64,000 bases of DNA, taken from the NCBI RefSeq assembly GCF_000423785.1, contig NZ_AUIQ01000001.1, forward strand, positions 122,504-186,503, in the 5' to 3' direction. This stretch comes from Tetragenococcus muriaticus DSM 15685. Its GTDB lineage: Bacteria > Bacillota > Bacilli > Lactobacillales > Enterococcaceae. The notes beneath the pieces were generated by a model. That model made no database searches. It saw only the letters and a list, made by a program, of their open reading frames with translations, and had not been told where the DNA came from. The number at the start of each line of letters is the position of its first letter. The stretch's first letter is position 1. A program made the position numbers and the translations under genes. Shown one piece after another: positions 25,580-33,421 of this stretch.

Positions 25580-26622
25580 CTTTCCCTCCTCACTGTGAGC
25601 TCTTGTGGTGAAGAAATTTCCTTCATAGCGGAACTTAATACTTGAATTTCTTTCATCATTTGTCTGTAATTTTTTTCATTTAAGGATTGCTGCCCATCGG
25701 ACCAAGCGTTTTCCGGGTCGGGATGAATCTCAACAATCATACCGTCTGCACCAGCAGCAACACCAGCTCGTGCCATGGGAGGAACTAAATCCCAAACTCC
25801 AGTTCCATGGCTTGGGTCAACAATAATTGGAAAGTGGCTCAACTTTTTAATCAAAGGAACTGCACTTAGATCAAAAGTGTTCCGAGTAGCATCTTCAAAA
25901 GTCCGAATACCTCGTTCAATGAAAATGACAGGACTTTTACCAGAAACCGCCACATATTCGGCCGCATTAAGCCATTCATTAATAGTACCCGATATCCCCC
26001 GTTTTAACCCAACTGGTTTACCGGTTTTTCCCACAGCCGTTAATAATTTAAAGTTTTGCATATTCCGTGCTCCAACTTGTAAAATATCACTATATTGAGC
26101 AACGAGATCAATATGTGTTTCATCCATAACTTCGGTGATGACTTTCATGCCAAATTCGTCAGCCGCTTGCCGTAAGTATTTCAATCCCTCTTCTTCCAGT
26201 CCTTGAAAAGCGTAGGGTGACGTTCGAGGTTTAAAAGCTCCCCCTCGCAAAATCTGAGCGCCTCCCATTTTAGCAATTTGTGCCGTTTGGCGAATTTGTT
26301 CAAGTCCTTCTACTGAGCAAGGGCCTGCCATTGTAATGAAATTGCCATCTCCGATTTTCATCCCTTCTACATCTACAACAGTATTTTGTGGATGAAATTC
26401 GCGAGAAGTTAATTTGTACGTATTGGTAATACGGATCGTGGTATCTACTCCTTCATAGCTTCGAAAAGCAATATCTTGGACACTTCGAGTATCTCCAAGT
26501 AAACCTAAAACCACTTATTGTTCGCCTTGATTGATTTGAACATCTAATCCAATATCTTTCACTCGATCAATAACGGTCGTTACTTGTTTTTTTGTCGCAT
26601 TTGGCTTCATAATAATAATCAT
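25576..26622 (-). pseudogene. aroF: DAHP synthase (AroF/AroA-I beta type) interrupted by an in-frame TAA
   Basis: From ATG 26622 (GGAG 7 nt upstream) the frame reads 35 codons, MIIIMKPNATKKQV to NQGEQ, then TAA (26515-26517), and continues without frame change as VVLGLLGDTRSVQ to 25576. Full length would be about 348 residues. The stop removes half of the ferredoxin-like regulatory domain. The catalytic barrel is untouched: AGPCSVEG, GGAFKPRTSPYAFQG, VGARNMQN, LKRGI and VDPSHGTG. A GTG directly after the TAA (26512-26514) could allow re-initiation to give a 312-residue enzyme. Whether it is dead, or active and feedback-altered, cannot be told from sequence. Confidence 0.85.
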
Positions 26623-26687
26623 AGTCTTTCTCCGTTTCTTATATTTTATAAACTGGTCTTTCCTATCAATGATTGAAGACATTTCAA

Positions 26688-27557
26688 TCATTTACCTGTT
26701 TCTTCCAAAAGAGGACGTATTTTTTCAACCGGCATCTTTTTATGTGTCCATAATTCAAAAGAAGCAGCACCTTGATATAAAAGCATTCCTATTCCGTTTA
26801 TCCCCATTGCTTGACGCTTTTTTGCTTGTTTGAGTAAGAAGGTTTCTCTTGGTTGATAAATAGCGTCATAAACAACTAATCCCTTTCGCAAAACAGAAAA
26901 ATCACTGATTGGACACTCGTCTTCTTGCATGCCAACACTTGTGGCATTGACTAAAATATTTGATTCATCAATAGCTGCTTTTACTAATTTTTCCTCATAA
27001 ATTTCCGTTAAAGTAACTTTACAATTTGTTTTTTGCTGGATTTCTTTCACTTTTTCTCTCATCTTGTCAAAACGCGGGCCTAGTCGACTAAAAATATGGA
27101 TGGTTGCCACACCTTCTAAAGCTGCTTGGCAGATCATGGCTGTAGCTGCCCCCCCTGCCCCTAAAATTGTCATAGTTTTTTTCTTATAAGTAACACCTGC
27201 GGCTTGTAGACTTCGAATAAAACCTATGCCATCTGTGTTATACCCCAACAACTGTTGGTCACGGTTTACAATCGTATTGGCTGCTCCGATCAAATCACAA
27301 CTCTGTGTATAGTTATCTAAATATTTCAAAACCTCTGTTTTATTTGGCATCGATATATTAGCGCCTAGCATATCAAAAGTATAAATCGAGTGAATTGCTG
27401 CATCTAACTGCTCTTTTTGTATCTCAAAAGCGAGATAAATAGCATTGGTGTGAGTTAATTGCATAGCTAAACTTTGCATTTTAGGTGATAAACTATGTTT
27501 AGCTGGATAAGCGAAAAATCCAACTAATTGGGTGCTTCCATTAATTTGTATTTCCAT
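26688..27557 (-). CDS. aroE: Shikimate dehydrogenase
   Basis: This 289-residue NADP-dependent enzyme reduces 3-dehydroshikimate. Motifs: the shikimate pocket KHSLSPKMQS, MPNKTEV (catalytic Lys), GAANTIVNRD, NTDGIGF (catalytic Asp), the nucleotide motif LGAGGAATAM and GINGIGMLLYQGA. The start is ATG 27557 behind GGGAGG; upstream in-frame codons are in the leader. It is the first gene of the operon, 46 bp after the attenuator terminator. The dehydroquinate dehydratase gene (aroD) is not in this window. Confidence 0.93.
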   Translation of the reverse strand: MEIQINGSTQLVGFFAYPAKHSLSPKMQSLAMQLTHTNAIYLAFEIQKEQLDAAIHSIYTFDMLGANISMPNKTEVLKYLDNYTQSCDLIGAANTIVNRDQQLLGYNTDGIGFIRSLQAAGVTYKKKTMTILGAGGAATAMICQAALEGVATIHIFSRLGPRFDKMREKVKEIQQKTNCKVTLTEIYEEKLVKAAIDESNILVNATSVGMQEDECPISDFSVLRKGLVVYDAIYQPRETFLLKQAKKRQAMGINGIGMLLYQGAASFELWTHKKMPVEKIRPLLEETGK

Positions 27558-27603
27558 TTTGTCCTCCCTTGCTTTACTTTTAGACATTCAAATCCAGAAA
27601 ATT

Positions 27604-27645
27604 AAAAAAGGGTGTTCGCTAAGTCAAAAACTATAGCGAACACCC
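27604..27645 (-). terminator. Attenuator terminator of the aro operon
   Basis: Minus strand: GGGTGTTCGCTA (27634-27645) pairs perfectly with TAGCGAACACCC (27610-27621), followed by six T (27604-27609), just ahead of aroE. Confidence 0.93.
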
Positions 27646-27792
27646 TTATAAAGTGTAATATCATCAGAAATTTTTACGGCTCGCTATAGATTTTTATTGA
27701 TCTATGCGGCCTATTTTGTCACTTCAAATTCCTTTAGCCATCATAGATACAAACGCTTGTCGTGTTTGTATCCATGTTTTATGAATACAAAC

Positions 27793-27849
27793 CTATCTAA
27801 AATAGCTAAAGTAAAAATTATTCAGTTGTATTTGCGTTGTTTTTATCAT
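27793..27849 (-). CDS. Phe/Tyr-rich leader peptide of the aro operon
   Basis: An 18-residue frame MIKTTQIQLNNFYFSYFR starts at ATG 27849, with GGAG 8 nt upstream, and stops at TAG 27793-27795. Five of the six codons 12-17 encode Phe or Tyr, the end products of this operon. The stop codon abuts RNA segment A of the attenuator. It is too short and too biased to be an ordinary protein, and its role is most likely to sense charged tRNA-Phe and tRNA-Tyr. Confidence 0.8.
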   Translation of the reverse strand: MIKTTQIQLNNFYFSYFR

Positions 27850-27920
27850 AATAATCGCTCCAAACTGAATTGAGATTGATCCTAGTATAGGGAAAGAAAA
27901 GTCAACAATTTTTTTAATTT

Positions 27921-28685
27921 TCAATTGATTTCCTCAAAAAACTGTAGCAAATCTGGCATCGATAGCTTCGCTTTCTCTTCTTCATTTAAGTCTTGCATAA
28001 TTTCTCCTTTTTGCATCACAATCATGCGATTGCCATATTGTAGCGCGTCCTCCATTCGATGTGTAATCATTAAACAAGTTAATTGTTGTTCTTGAATTCG
28101 CTGATCTGTTAACTGCATCAATAACTTTGATGTCTTAGGATCAAGTGCTGCAGTATGTTCATCTAAAAGAAGTAATTGAGGTGTCTGAATCGTTGCCATT
28201 AATAAACTCAGCGCTTGTCTTTGTCCACCTGACAAATCACCGGCGGGGGTGTGTAGGTGATTTTCCAAGCCATTTCCAACTTCTTTAGTTATTTGGTAAA
28301 AGTGGTCCAAGTTTTGCTTTAACTGACGCAAGCGTAACCGCCGTTTTTTTCCCCGCCCTTTGGCTAATAAAAGATTTTCTGCTACAGTCATTCGTGGTGC
28401 TGTTCCCATTTTAGGATCTTGAAAAACACGAGAAATAGAAGATGCTCGATTTTCTTCACTTAATTGGGTCACCTCTTTGTCACCGATAAAAATCTTCCCA
28501 GAAGATAATGGCATTGACCCAGAAACAGTATTAAACAAAGTACTCTTTCCTGCTCCATTACCGCCTAATACTGTAATAAAATCATTTTTTTTAATAGACA
28601 GATCAATATGATCCAATAAGGTCTTTTTTTCTTTAGGACCATTATTAATTAACTTCGCAGCATTACGCATTTCTAAAACACTCAT
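27921..28685 (-). CDS. ABC transporter ATP-binding protein (TrpZ-like)
   Basis: This 254-residue ATPase has Walker A GGNGAGKSTLFNTVSG, a Q-loop near SRVFQDPKMG, the signature DLSGGQRQALSLL, Walker B LLLLDEHTAALDP and the switch His in MITHRME. It energises import by the permease at 28682 (4-bp overlap). Sequence type and gene order match the TrpXYZ-like tryptophan transporter of streptococci and relatives. It is the last gene of the transporter unit; the aro leader starts directly downstream. Confidence 0.88.
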   Translation of the reverse strand: MSVLEMRNAAKLINNGPKEKKTLLDHIDLSIKKNDFITVLGGNGAGKSTLFNTVSGSMPLSSGKIFIGDKEVTQLSEENRASSISRVFQDPKMGTAPRMTVAENLLLAKGRGKKRRLRLRQLKQNLDHFYQITKEVGNGLENHLHTPAGDLSGGQRQALSLLMATIQTPQLLLLDEHTAALDPKTSKLLMQLTDQRIQEQQLTCLMITHRMEDALQYGNRMIVMQKGEIMQDLNEEEKAKLSMPDLLQFFEEIN

Positions 28686-29569
28686 TTTTCACCCTCGCTT
28701 TCAAATCCTGTTTTTAATTGTAGTTTCTCTTTAAACCGTGGAATCAGTAAGCATAAAGCTAATACGATAGAAGAGAACAAGTTGAGATAAGTTGTGTCAA
28801 AACCTAAACGAATAATAAGCAAAATTAACAATTGGTAAATGATGCTTCCGATAACAATCGCCACTAAACGTTCAAAAAAAGTGAGTTCTCCATATAAAAC
28901 TTCTCCAATAATGATGGAAGATAAACCAATAACAATTACCCCAGTGCCCTTATTTACATCTGCATAGCCATCACTTTGAGAAATTAGCGCGCCTGCTAAG
29001 GCTATAACACCATTTGATAGTACGATCCCAGTAATTTTCATTCGATCTGTTTTGATACCTAATGATTTAGCCATTGCTTCATTATCCCCTGTTGCGATGT
29101 AGCTTTGTCCAAACTCTGTATTAAAGAAAAAGAACAATATCGCAATGATCACAATAACCACTAACAGACCTAAAAATACAATATCAAAGTTTGTAGGTAA
29201 CCCTATATTTGTAAAAAAGCCCAAGACACTAGACTGATTTAATAAAGATAGATTGGGGGATTGCATAACAAACAACATAACAGAATTTAAAGCAGACATC
29301 ACAAGAATGCCAGATAGAATGACTGGAATTTTTCCTTTAGTATACAGTAGGGCAGTGACCAATCCTGCACACATACCAGCTAAAACGCCTAAAAGTGTAG
29401 CTACAATCGGAGGAATGCCATTTATAATGGCTGTTACACATACTGCTCCCCCTAAGGGAAATGAGCCTTCTGTTGTCATATCTGGGAAATTTAAAATTCG
29501 ATAAGTCATAAATATTCCCAAACCAAGCACGCTCCATAGTAAACCTTGTCCAATGGATGAAATAATCAT
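28682..29569 (-). CDS. ABC transporter permease (TrpY-like)
   Basis: A 295-residue protein with about eight to nine membrane segments, of the branched-chain-type permease family: FMTYRILNFPDMTTEGSFPLGGAV near the start and the cytoplasmic coupling region GDNEAMAKSLGIKTDRMKI. It pairs with the ATPase (4-bp overlap downstream) and the substrate-binding protein (4-bp overlap upstream). Together they form a single translationally coupled transporter. Tryptophan specificity is inferred from the family and from the Trp-codon leader. Confidence 0.87.
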   Translation of the reverse strand: MIISSIGQGLLWSVLGLGIFMTYRILNFPDMTTEGSFPLGGAVCVTAIINGIPPIVATLLGVLAGMCAGLVTALLYTKGKIPVILSGILVMSALNSVMLFVMQSPNLSLLNQSSVLGFFTNIGLPTNFDIVFLGLLVVIVIIAILFFFFNTEFGQSYIATGDNEAMAKSLGIKTDRMKITGIVLSNGVIALAGALISQSDGYADVNKGTGVIVIGLSSIIIGEVLYGELTFFERLVAIVIGSIIYQLLILLIIRLGFDTTYLNLFSSIVLALCLLIPRFKEKLQLKTGFESEGEK

Positions 29570-30585
29570 TCGTCTTCCTCCTCTACATAAGTGGCATCTT
29601 CTGTAATAGAATCTGGTAATTCAATATCTAACTCTTCAGCTTGTTCTTCATTAATAATGACATCGCCTGTATCAAACGTATAAACTGGCGTAGTGTCAGG
29701 TTCCGTGTCGCCATCTAGAATATCGGCAACCATTTCTCCAGATTGAACTCCTAAATCGTATTGATTGACGCCAATAGTAGCTAACCCGCCTTGTTCGACC
29801 ATAGTATCAACCGAAGGAATAATCGGAGTGTCACTTTTATTAGCCTCGTTTACTACTGTAGGCATGGCGTTGGCAATCGTGTTATCTAATGGAACATAAA
29901 TCATATCGACTTCGTTGGCCATGTTTTGTACTGTTTGTGTAATTTCATTGGTGGAAGGCACTGGATAATCTTCCACTTGAAAACCGGCTTTTTCAGCTTC
30001 TTCTGTGGCTTCAGCTACTTGATATTCTGAGTTATCTTCAGTAGAAGAATATAAAATTCCGATGTTGTCAGTTTCTGGTAGCAGTTCTTCTACCAGCTCC
30101 ATTTGTTGATCAACAGGTGCCTTATCCGAAACTCCAGTGATGTTGCCTCCTGGCTCTTGCATGTCATCGACTAAATTGGCACCTACCGGATCTGTGACAG
30201 CTCCTAAAACAGTGGGAATATCTTGAGTTGTATTCGCCAAACTTTGAGCTGCAGGAGTAGCAATGCCTACTAAAGCATCCGGGTCTTGCTGAACTAGCTG
30301 TTGACTCATCGTATCTAAATTACTTTGGTCGGCTTGTCCGTTTTGATACTCAATCGTTAAGTTCTCGCCTTGAGTATATCCTGATTCTTCGAGACCGTCT
30401 TCCACTCCTCGTCTGATTTCATTTAGAGCCGGATGACTCACATATTGTAATATCCCCACAGTTTTATCCTCTCCATCTGTATTTGCTTCATCAACCGTAC
30501 TTGTTCTGCCCATCTCAAAAACAAAAGTAATAATAAGTGTGGCAAATATCACGATAACTGTTAAAATAAGACCTCTATTTTTCAT
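29566..30585 (-). CDS. ABC transporter substrate-binding protein (TrpX-like)
   Basis: This 339-residue protein belongs to the ABC_sub_bind family: TVGILQYVSHPALNEIRRGVEDGL, ATPAAQSLAN, GAVTDPVGANLV, GILYSSTEDNS and GLATIGVNQYDLG. The N-terminus is a membrane segment (LILTVIVIFATLIITFVFEMG) with no lipobox Cys, so it appears anchored by a transmembrane helix rather than by lipid. The C-terminus is very acidic. The start is ATG 30585 behind GAGGAG; upstream in-frame codons lie in the attenuator. Expression should depend on the Trp leader at 30653-30896. Confidence 0.87.
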   Translation of the reverse strand: MKNRGLILTVIVIFATLIITFVFEMGRTSTVDEANTDGEDKTVGILQYVSHPALNEIRRGVEDGLEESGYTQGENLTIEYQNGQADQSNLDTMSQQLVQQDPDALVGIATPAAQSLANTTQDIPTVLGAVTDPVGANLVDDMQEPGGNITGVSDKAPVDQQMELVEELLPETDNIGILYSSTEDNSEYQVAEATEEAEKAGFQVEDYPVPSTNEITQTVQNMANEVDMIYVPLDNTIANAMPTVVNEANKSDTPIIPSVDTMVEQGGLATIGVNQYDLGVQSGEMVADILDGDTEPDTTPVYTFDTGDVIINEEQAEELDIELPDSITEDATYVEEEDE

Positions 30586-30645
30586 CTTCTCTCCTCTTTT
30601 CTTACGTATTTTATTGTAAAAGAGCACTATTATCTTTTTCATGCA

Positions 30646-30681
30646 ATAAAAAAAGACAATTGTCTTTGCGGCAACTGTCTT
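30646..30681 (-). terminator. Second terminator in the Trp leader
   Basis: Minus strand: AAGACAGTTG (30672-30681) pairs with CAATTGTCTT (30653-30662, one G-T pair), followed by seven T. Confidence 0.8.
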
Positions 30682-30684
30682 AGT

Positions 30685-30721
30685 AACAATAAAAGCCGCA
30701 TAGATCATTTATCTATGCGGC
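30685..30721 (-). terminator. First terminator in the Trp leader
   Basis: Minus strand: GCCGCATAGAT (30711-30721) pairs perfectly with ATCTATGCGGC (30695-30705) around a 5-nt loop, followed by TTTTATTGTT. Confidence 0.85.
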
Positions 30722-30803
30722 AATTTCATATGTAGTCCGGCATAGATACAAAACTTTAGAGTGCTCTTCTAAAAAGTTGTATCTATAGGAAAAATAAAAC
30801 CTA

Positions 30804-30869
30804 TCAATACAACGTTTTGTACCAGCTTTGCCAGGTTTGTACTGTTTGCTTTGTGTAAACATTTTGCAT
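30804..30869 (-). CDS. Leader peptide with two Trp codons
   Basis: A 21-codon frame from ATG 30869 (AAAGGA 10 nt upstream) to TGA 30804-30806. It contains QTWQSWY, with two TGG codons three apart at positions 13 and 16. Its last codons and stop form half of RNA segment A of the attenuator. Its genes encode a TrpX-type transporter, so Trp-tRNA sensing is the obvious role. Confidence 0.78.
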   Translation of the reverse strand: MQNVYTKQTVQTWQSWYKTLY

Positions 30870-30902
30870 GATAGATTCGTCCTTTCTTCCTAATTTTAGC
30901 TT

Positions 30903-30931
30903 ATCATAACTGATTTAAATATTTATGTCAA
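30903..30931 (-). promoter_or_regulatory. Promoter of the Trp transporter leader
   Basis: Minus strand: consensus TTGACA (30926-30931), 17-bp spacer, TATGAT (30903-30908). Predicted start is near 30896. Confidence 0.8.
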
Positions 30932-30937
30932 TAATTT

Positions 30938-31504
30938 TTAATCATCTTGTGATTGAATATTCCACATCGGCAAACGATTTAATTCCGGAATAAAATTTTC
31001 TTCAGGGTCCTCTATAGACCTTAATGTAAAACGATTCTTCTCTTCTCCGTTTTGAAAAAAAATAAGGGTTACTTCATTTGGGTCTAAATTATACCTTTGT
31101 GCAGTTTCGTTTGACCGATAAACAATGGGATAATAGTAAAAGTTTCGATTTAATTCATCATTTTTTTGGTCAATAATTTCCCATACTTGATTCGTATCAG
31201 AACGATTCGGCTTGGCAAACATCACAGAAATTGCCTTTGTTTCGATAATGGCCTCGTCTCCTTGATTATAAGAAAGAGGCATAACCTTTTGTGTAGGAAG
31301 ACTTTCATAAATTAAGCTACTAATTTGTGATGCACGTATTTTTGTATTCATAGTTAGCGCAAAAAAGGTTAAACCTACTATAAAAAAAAGTCCCAGAATC
31401 GTAGAAATAATACTTGTTTTTTTATTTGCAAAAATAATATCTGCAAACCTCTGCCATGCGGCTTTTAGCTTGCCTATCAATGTTTTTTTCCACCAACGAA
31501 TCAT
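30938..31504 (-). CDS. Unknown membrane-anchored protein
   Basis: A 188-residue protein I do not recognise. A basic, Trp-containing cytoplasmic start (MIRWWKKTLIGKLKAAWQRF) is followed by one membrane segment (IISTILGLFFIVGLTFFAL) and an extracellular domain of about 130 residues. That domain contains the aromatic stretch NFYYYPIVYRSNE. There is no lipobox and no catalytic motif. It lies just upstream of the Trp leader promoter and is divergent from rqcH. Probably a small cell-surface or envelope protein. Confidence 0.6.
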   Translation of the reverse strand: MIRWWKKTLIGKLKAAWQRFADIIFANKKTSIISTILGLFFIVGLTFFALTMNTKIRASQISSLIYESLPTQKVMPLSYNQGDEAIIETKAISVMFAKPNRSDTNQVWEIIDQKNDELNRNFYYYPIVYRSNETAQRYNLDPNEVTLIFFQNGEEKNRFTLRSIEDPEENFIPELNRLPMWNIQSQDD

Positions 31505-31661
31505 AGTCCTGCTACACCTGCTTTAACTCTTGTCATTGTAATTTATACTAGCAATAAATAAACCTTTCCGTCAAGCAAGTTCACAAATCTTCTTATTTTT
31601 GTTTTATTTCTTATTATTCGTTATAATAGATAAAGACCAATGGAAGAAATGAGGGGATATC

Positions 31662-33368
31662 ATGTCATTTGATGGTATATTTACCCATTTGATAGTTAAA
31701 GAATTAACCGATCAATTACAAAACGGCCGTGTTCAAAAGATCCAACAACCTTACGAACATGAAATTGTATTGATAATAAGAGCCAATCGCCAAAACCATA
31801 AATTGTTATTATCTGCTAATCCTAATTATGCTCGAATTCAGTTGACACAAGTACAATACGATAACCCGTCAACCCCTCCAAATTTTGCGCTAATGCTACG
31901 AAAATATTTGGAAGGTGCTCACTTACAATCAATTGAACAGGTCAAAAATGATCGCATTGTCTACTTTACCTTTTCTCATCGCGACGAACTAGGTGATTTA
32001 GAAAATATCGTGTTAGTTGCTGAGTTAATGGGGCGTCATAGTACGATCTTGTTATTAAACCAATCGAATGGAAAAATTTTAGATGCGGTTAAACATATTG
32101 GATTATCTCAAAATACTTATCGCACTCTCCTACCTGGAGCTAAATATATTGCGCCTCCGCAACAAGAGGTTTTAGATCCTTTTACAGCCGATAACACGCA
32201 AATTTTTGATCGTATTTCCACTCTCCCTGTTTTGGACGGTAAGGCTCTACAATCTCAATTTCAAGGTTTAGGTCGCGATACAGCAAACGAACTAGCCTTT
32301 CGCCTTAACGAAAAGCCAAATGAAAAAATGACCGTTTGGAAAGAATTTTTCACGGAATTAACCCAAAATATACAGCCTACCTATCTTAAAACGGAGAAAA
32401 AAGAATTTTTTACACCGATTTTTTATCGTCATCTAGAAACCCAACAGACTAAAGTGAACTCCTATACTACACTAAGTGAACTTTTAGATGCTTACTACTG
32501 GGACAAAGCAGAAAGGGATCGTGTAAAAGAGCAAGGAAATGTATTAATTAAAAGAGTCGAAAATGAAATTAAAAGAAATAAAACGAAGCTAAAAAAAAGA
32601 GAAAAAACATTAGCTGATTCTAAAAATGCAGAAGAATTTCGCCAAAAAGGAGAACTTTTAACCACGTTTATGAATCAAGTGCCTCGTGGACAAAGCGAAG
32701 TTGAGTTGCCTAATTATTATAAAGAAAACCAACCACTGATTATTTCTTTAGATCCTGCTCTTTCGCCAAGCCAAAATGCGCAAAGATATTTTCAACGGTA
32801 TCAAAAATTGCGAAATGCAGTTAAAGTTGTGGGACAACAAATTCAAGAAACAAAAGATGAATTAACTTATCTGGAGTCGGTAATGGCACAGATTGAACTG
32901 GCTTCCCCTAAGGACTTGAAAATTATTCGAGAAGAATTAGTTGCGCAAGGATACATCAAAGCTCAAAAGAAAAAACGAAAAAAGCAAGAAAAAAGATCAC
33001 AACCAGAACATTTTACTGCTTCGGATGGCACCTCTATTTTAGTCGGAAAAAACAATTTACAAAACGATCGTTTAACAATGAAGACAGCTAAAAAAACAGA
33101 CTATTGGCTGCATGTACAAAATATTCCAGGCTCTCATGTTATTGTTCAAAGCTCTGAACCTACAGAAGAAACAATTGAAGAAGCAGCTAAATTAGCCGCT
33201 TATTTTTCCAAATATCGTTTTTCTTCTTCAGTTCCAGTAGATCTCGTTCAAGTAAAACATATTCGAAAACCTAATGGCGCTAAACCTGGGTTTGTCATTT
33301 ATGAAAATCAAACAACCTATTTTGTCACTCCTAGTAAACAAGATACAGAACAATTACAAAAAACTTAA
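31662..33368 (+). CDS. rqcH: Ribosome quality control protein RqcH (NFACT/FbpA family)
   Basis: This 568-residue protein binds stalled 50S subunits and recruits tRNA-Ala for Ala tailing. It begins MSFDGIFTHLIVKEL, has the NFACT-N motif ELMGRHSTILLLN, helix-hairpin and coiled-coil regions (about residues 290-435, Lys-rich), and the C-terminal NFACT-R domain with DYWLHVQNIPGSHVIV. Older annotation calls the family fibronectin-binding protein. The length is normal. It is transcribed alone with its own terminator. Confidence 0.93.
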   Translation: MSFDGIFTHLIVKELTDQLQNGRVQKIQQPYEHEIVLIIRANRQNHKLLLSANPNYARIQLTQVQYDNPSTPPNFALMLRKYLEGAHLQSIEQVKNDRIVYFTFSHRDELGDLENIVLVAELMGRHSTILLLNQSNGKILDAVKHIGLSQNTYRTLLPGAKYIAPPQQEVLDPFTADNTQIFDRISTLPVLDGKALQSQFQGLGRDTANELAFRLNEKPNEKMTVWKEFFTELTQNIQPTYLKTEKKEFFTPIFYRHLETQQTKVNSYTTLSELLDAYYWDKAERDRVKEQGNVLIKRVENEIKRNKTKLKKREKTLADSKNAEEFRQKGELLTTFMNQVPRGQSEVELPNYYKENQPLIISLDPALSPSQNAQRYFQRYQKLRNAVKVVGQQIQETKDELTYLESVMAQIELASPKDLKIIREELVAQGYIKAQKKKRKKQEKRSQPEHFTASDGTSILVGKNNLQNDRLTMKTAKKTDYWLHVQNIPGSHVIVQSSEPTEETIEEAAKLAAYFSKYRFSSSVPVDLVQVKHIRKPNGAKPGFVIYENQTTYFVTPSKQDTEQLQKT

Positions 33369-33420
33369 AAAAGAGAGCAAAGTGAAGAATTGAATATTAC
33401 TTCACTTTGCTCTCTTTTTT
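33369..33420. terminator. Terminator between rqcH and the carbonic anhydrase gene
   Basis: A roughly 19-bp near-perfect stem (AAAGAGAGCAAAGTGAAG side and its complement) is flanked by A and T runs, serving both convergent units. Confidence 0.88.
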
Positions 33421-33421
33421 A

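Larger units (their letters stand above)
27604..27895 (-). promoter_or_regulatory. Aromatic attenuator leader RNA of the aro operon
   Basis: After an 18-codon leader peptide, minus-strand segments can pair in a chain. A (27783-27792, touching the stop codon) pairs with 1 (27764-27773). 1 pairs with 2 (27746-27754, 9 bp), and 2 with 3 (ATCTATG 27742-27748 with CATAGAT 27700-27706). 3 pairs with 4 (27698-27710 with 27678-27691), 4 with 5 (CTATAGCGA 27681-27689 with TCGCTATAG 27631-27639), and 5 with 6 is the terminator. A ribosome at the stop codon hides A, favouring 1:2, 3:4 and 5:6 (off). Stalling at the Phe/Tyr codons frees A, favouring A:1, 2:3 and 4:5 (on). The pairings are seen; the mechanism is inferred. 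Confidence 0.8.
30653..30896 (-). promoter_or_regulatory. Trp-codon attenuator leader RNA of the ABC transporter
   Basis: Minus-strand segments pair in a chain. A (30800-30813, spanning the leader stop) pairs with 1 (30776-30789) over 14 positions with one mismatch. GATACAA of 1 pairs with TTGTATC of 2 (30743-30749). TATCTATG of 2 (30741-30748) pairs with CATAGATA of 3 (30710-30717). 3 with 4 is a perfect 11-bp terminator stem, and TGCGGC of 4 pairs with GCCGCA (30667-30672), which interferes with the second terminator. The parity is the same as in the aro leader: ribosome at the stop gives termination, stalling at Trp codons gives read-through. Confidence 0.78.

Noticed and set aside
30586..30937. 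T-box leader before the Trp transporter
   Set aside because: No GGTGG T-box core is found, unlike the alaS leader; a leader-peptide attenuator explains the region better.
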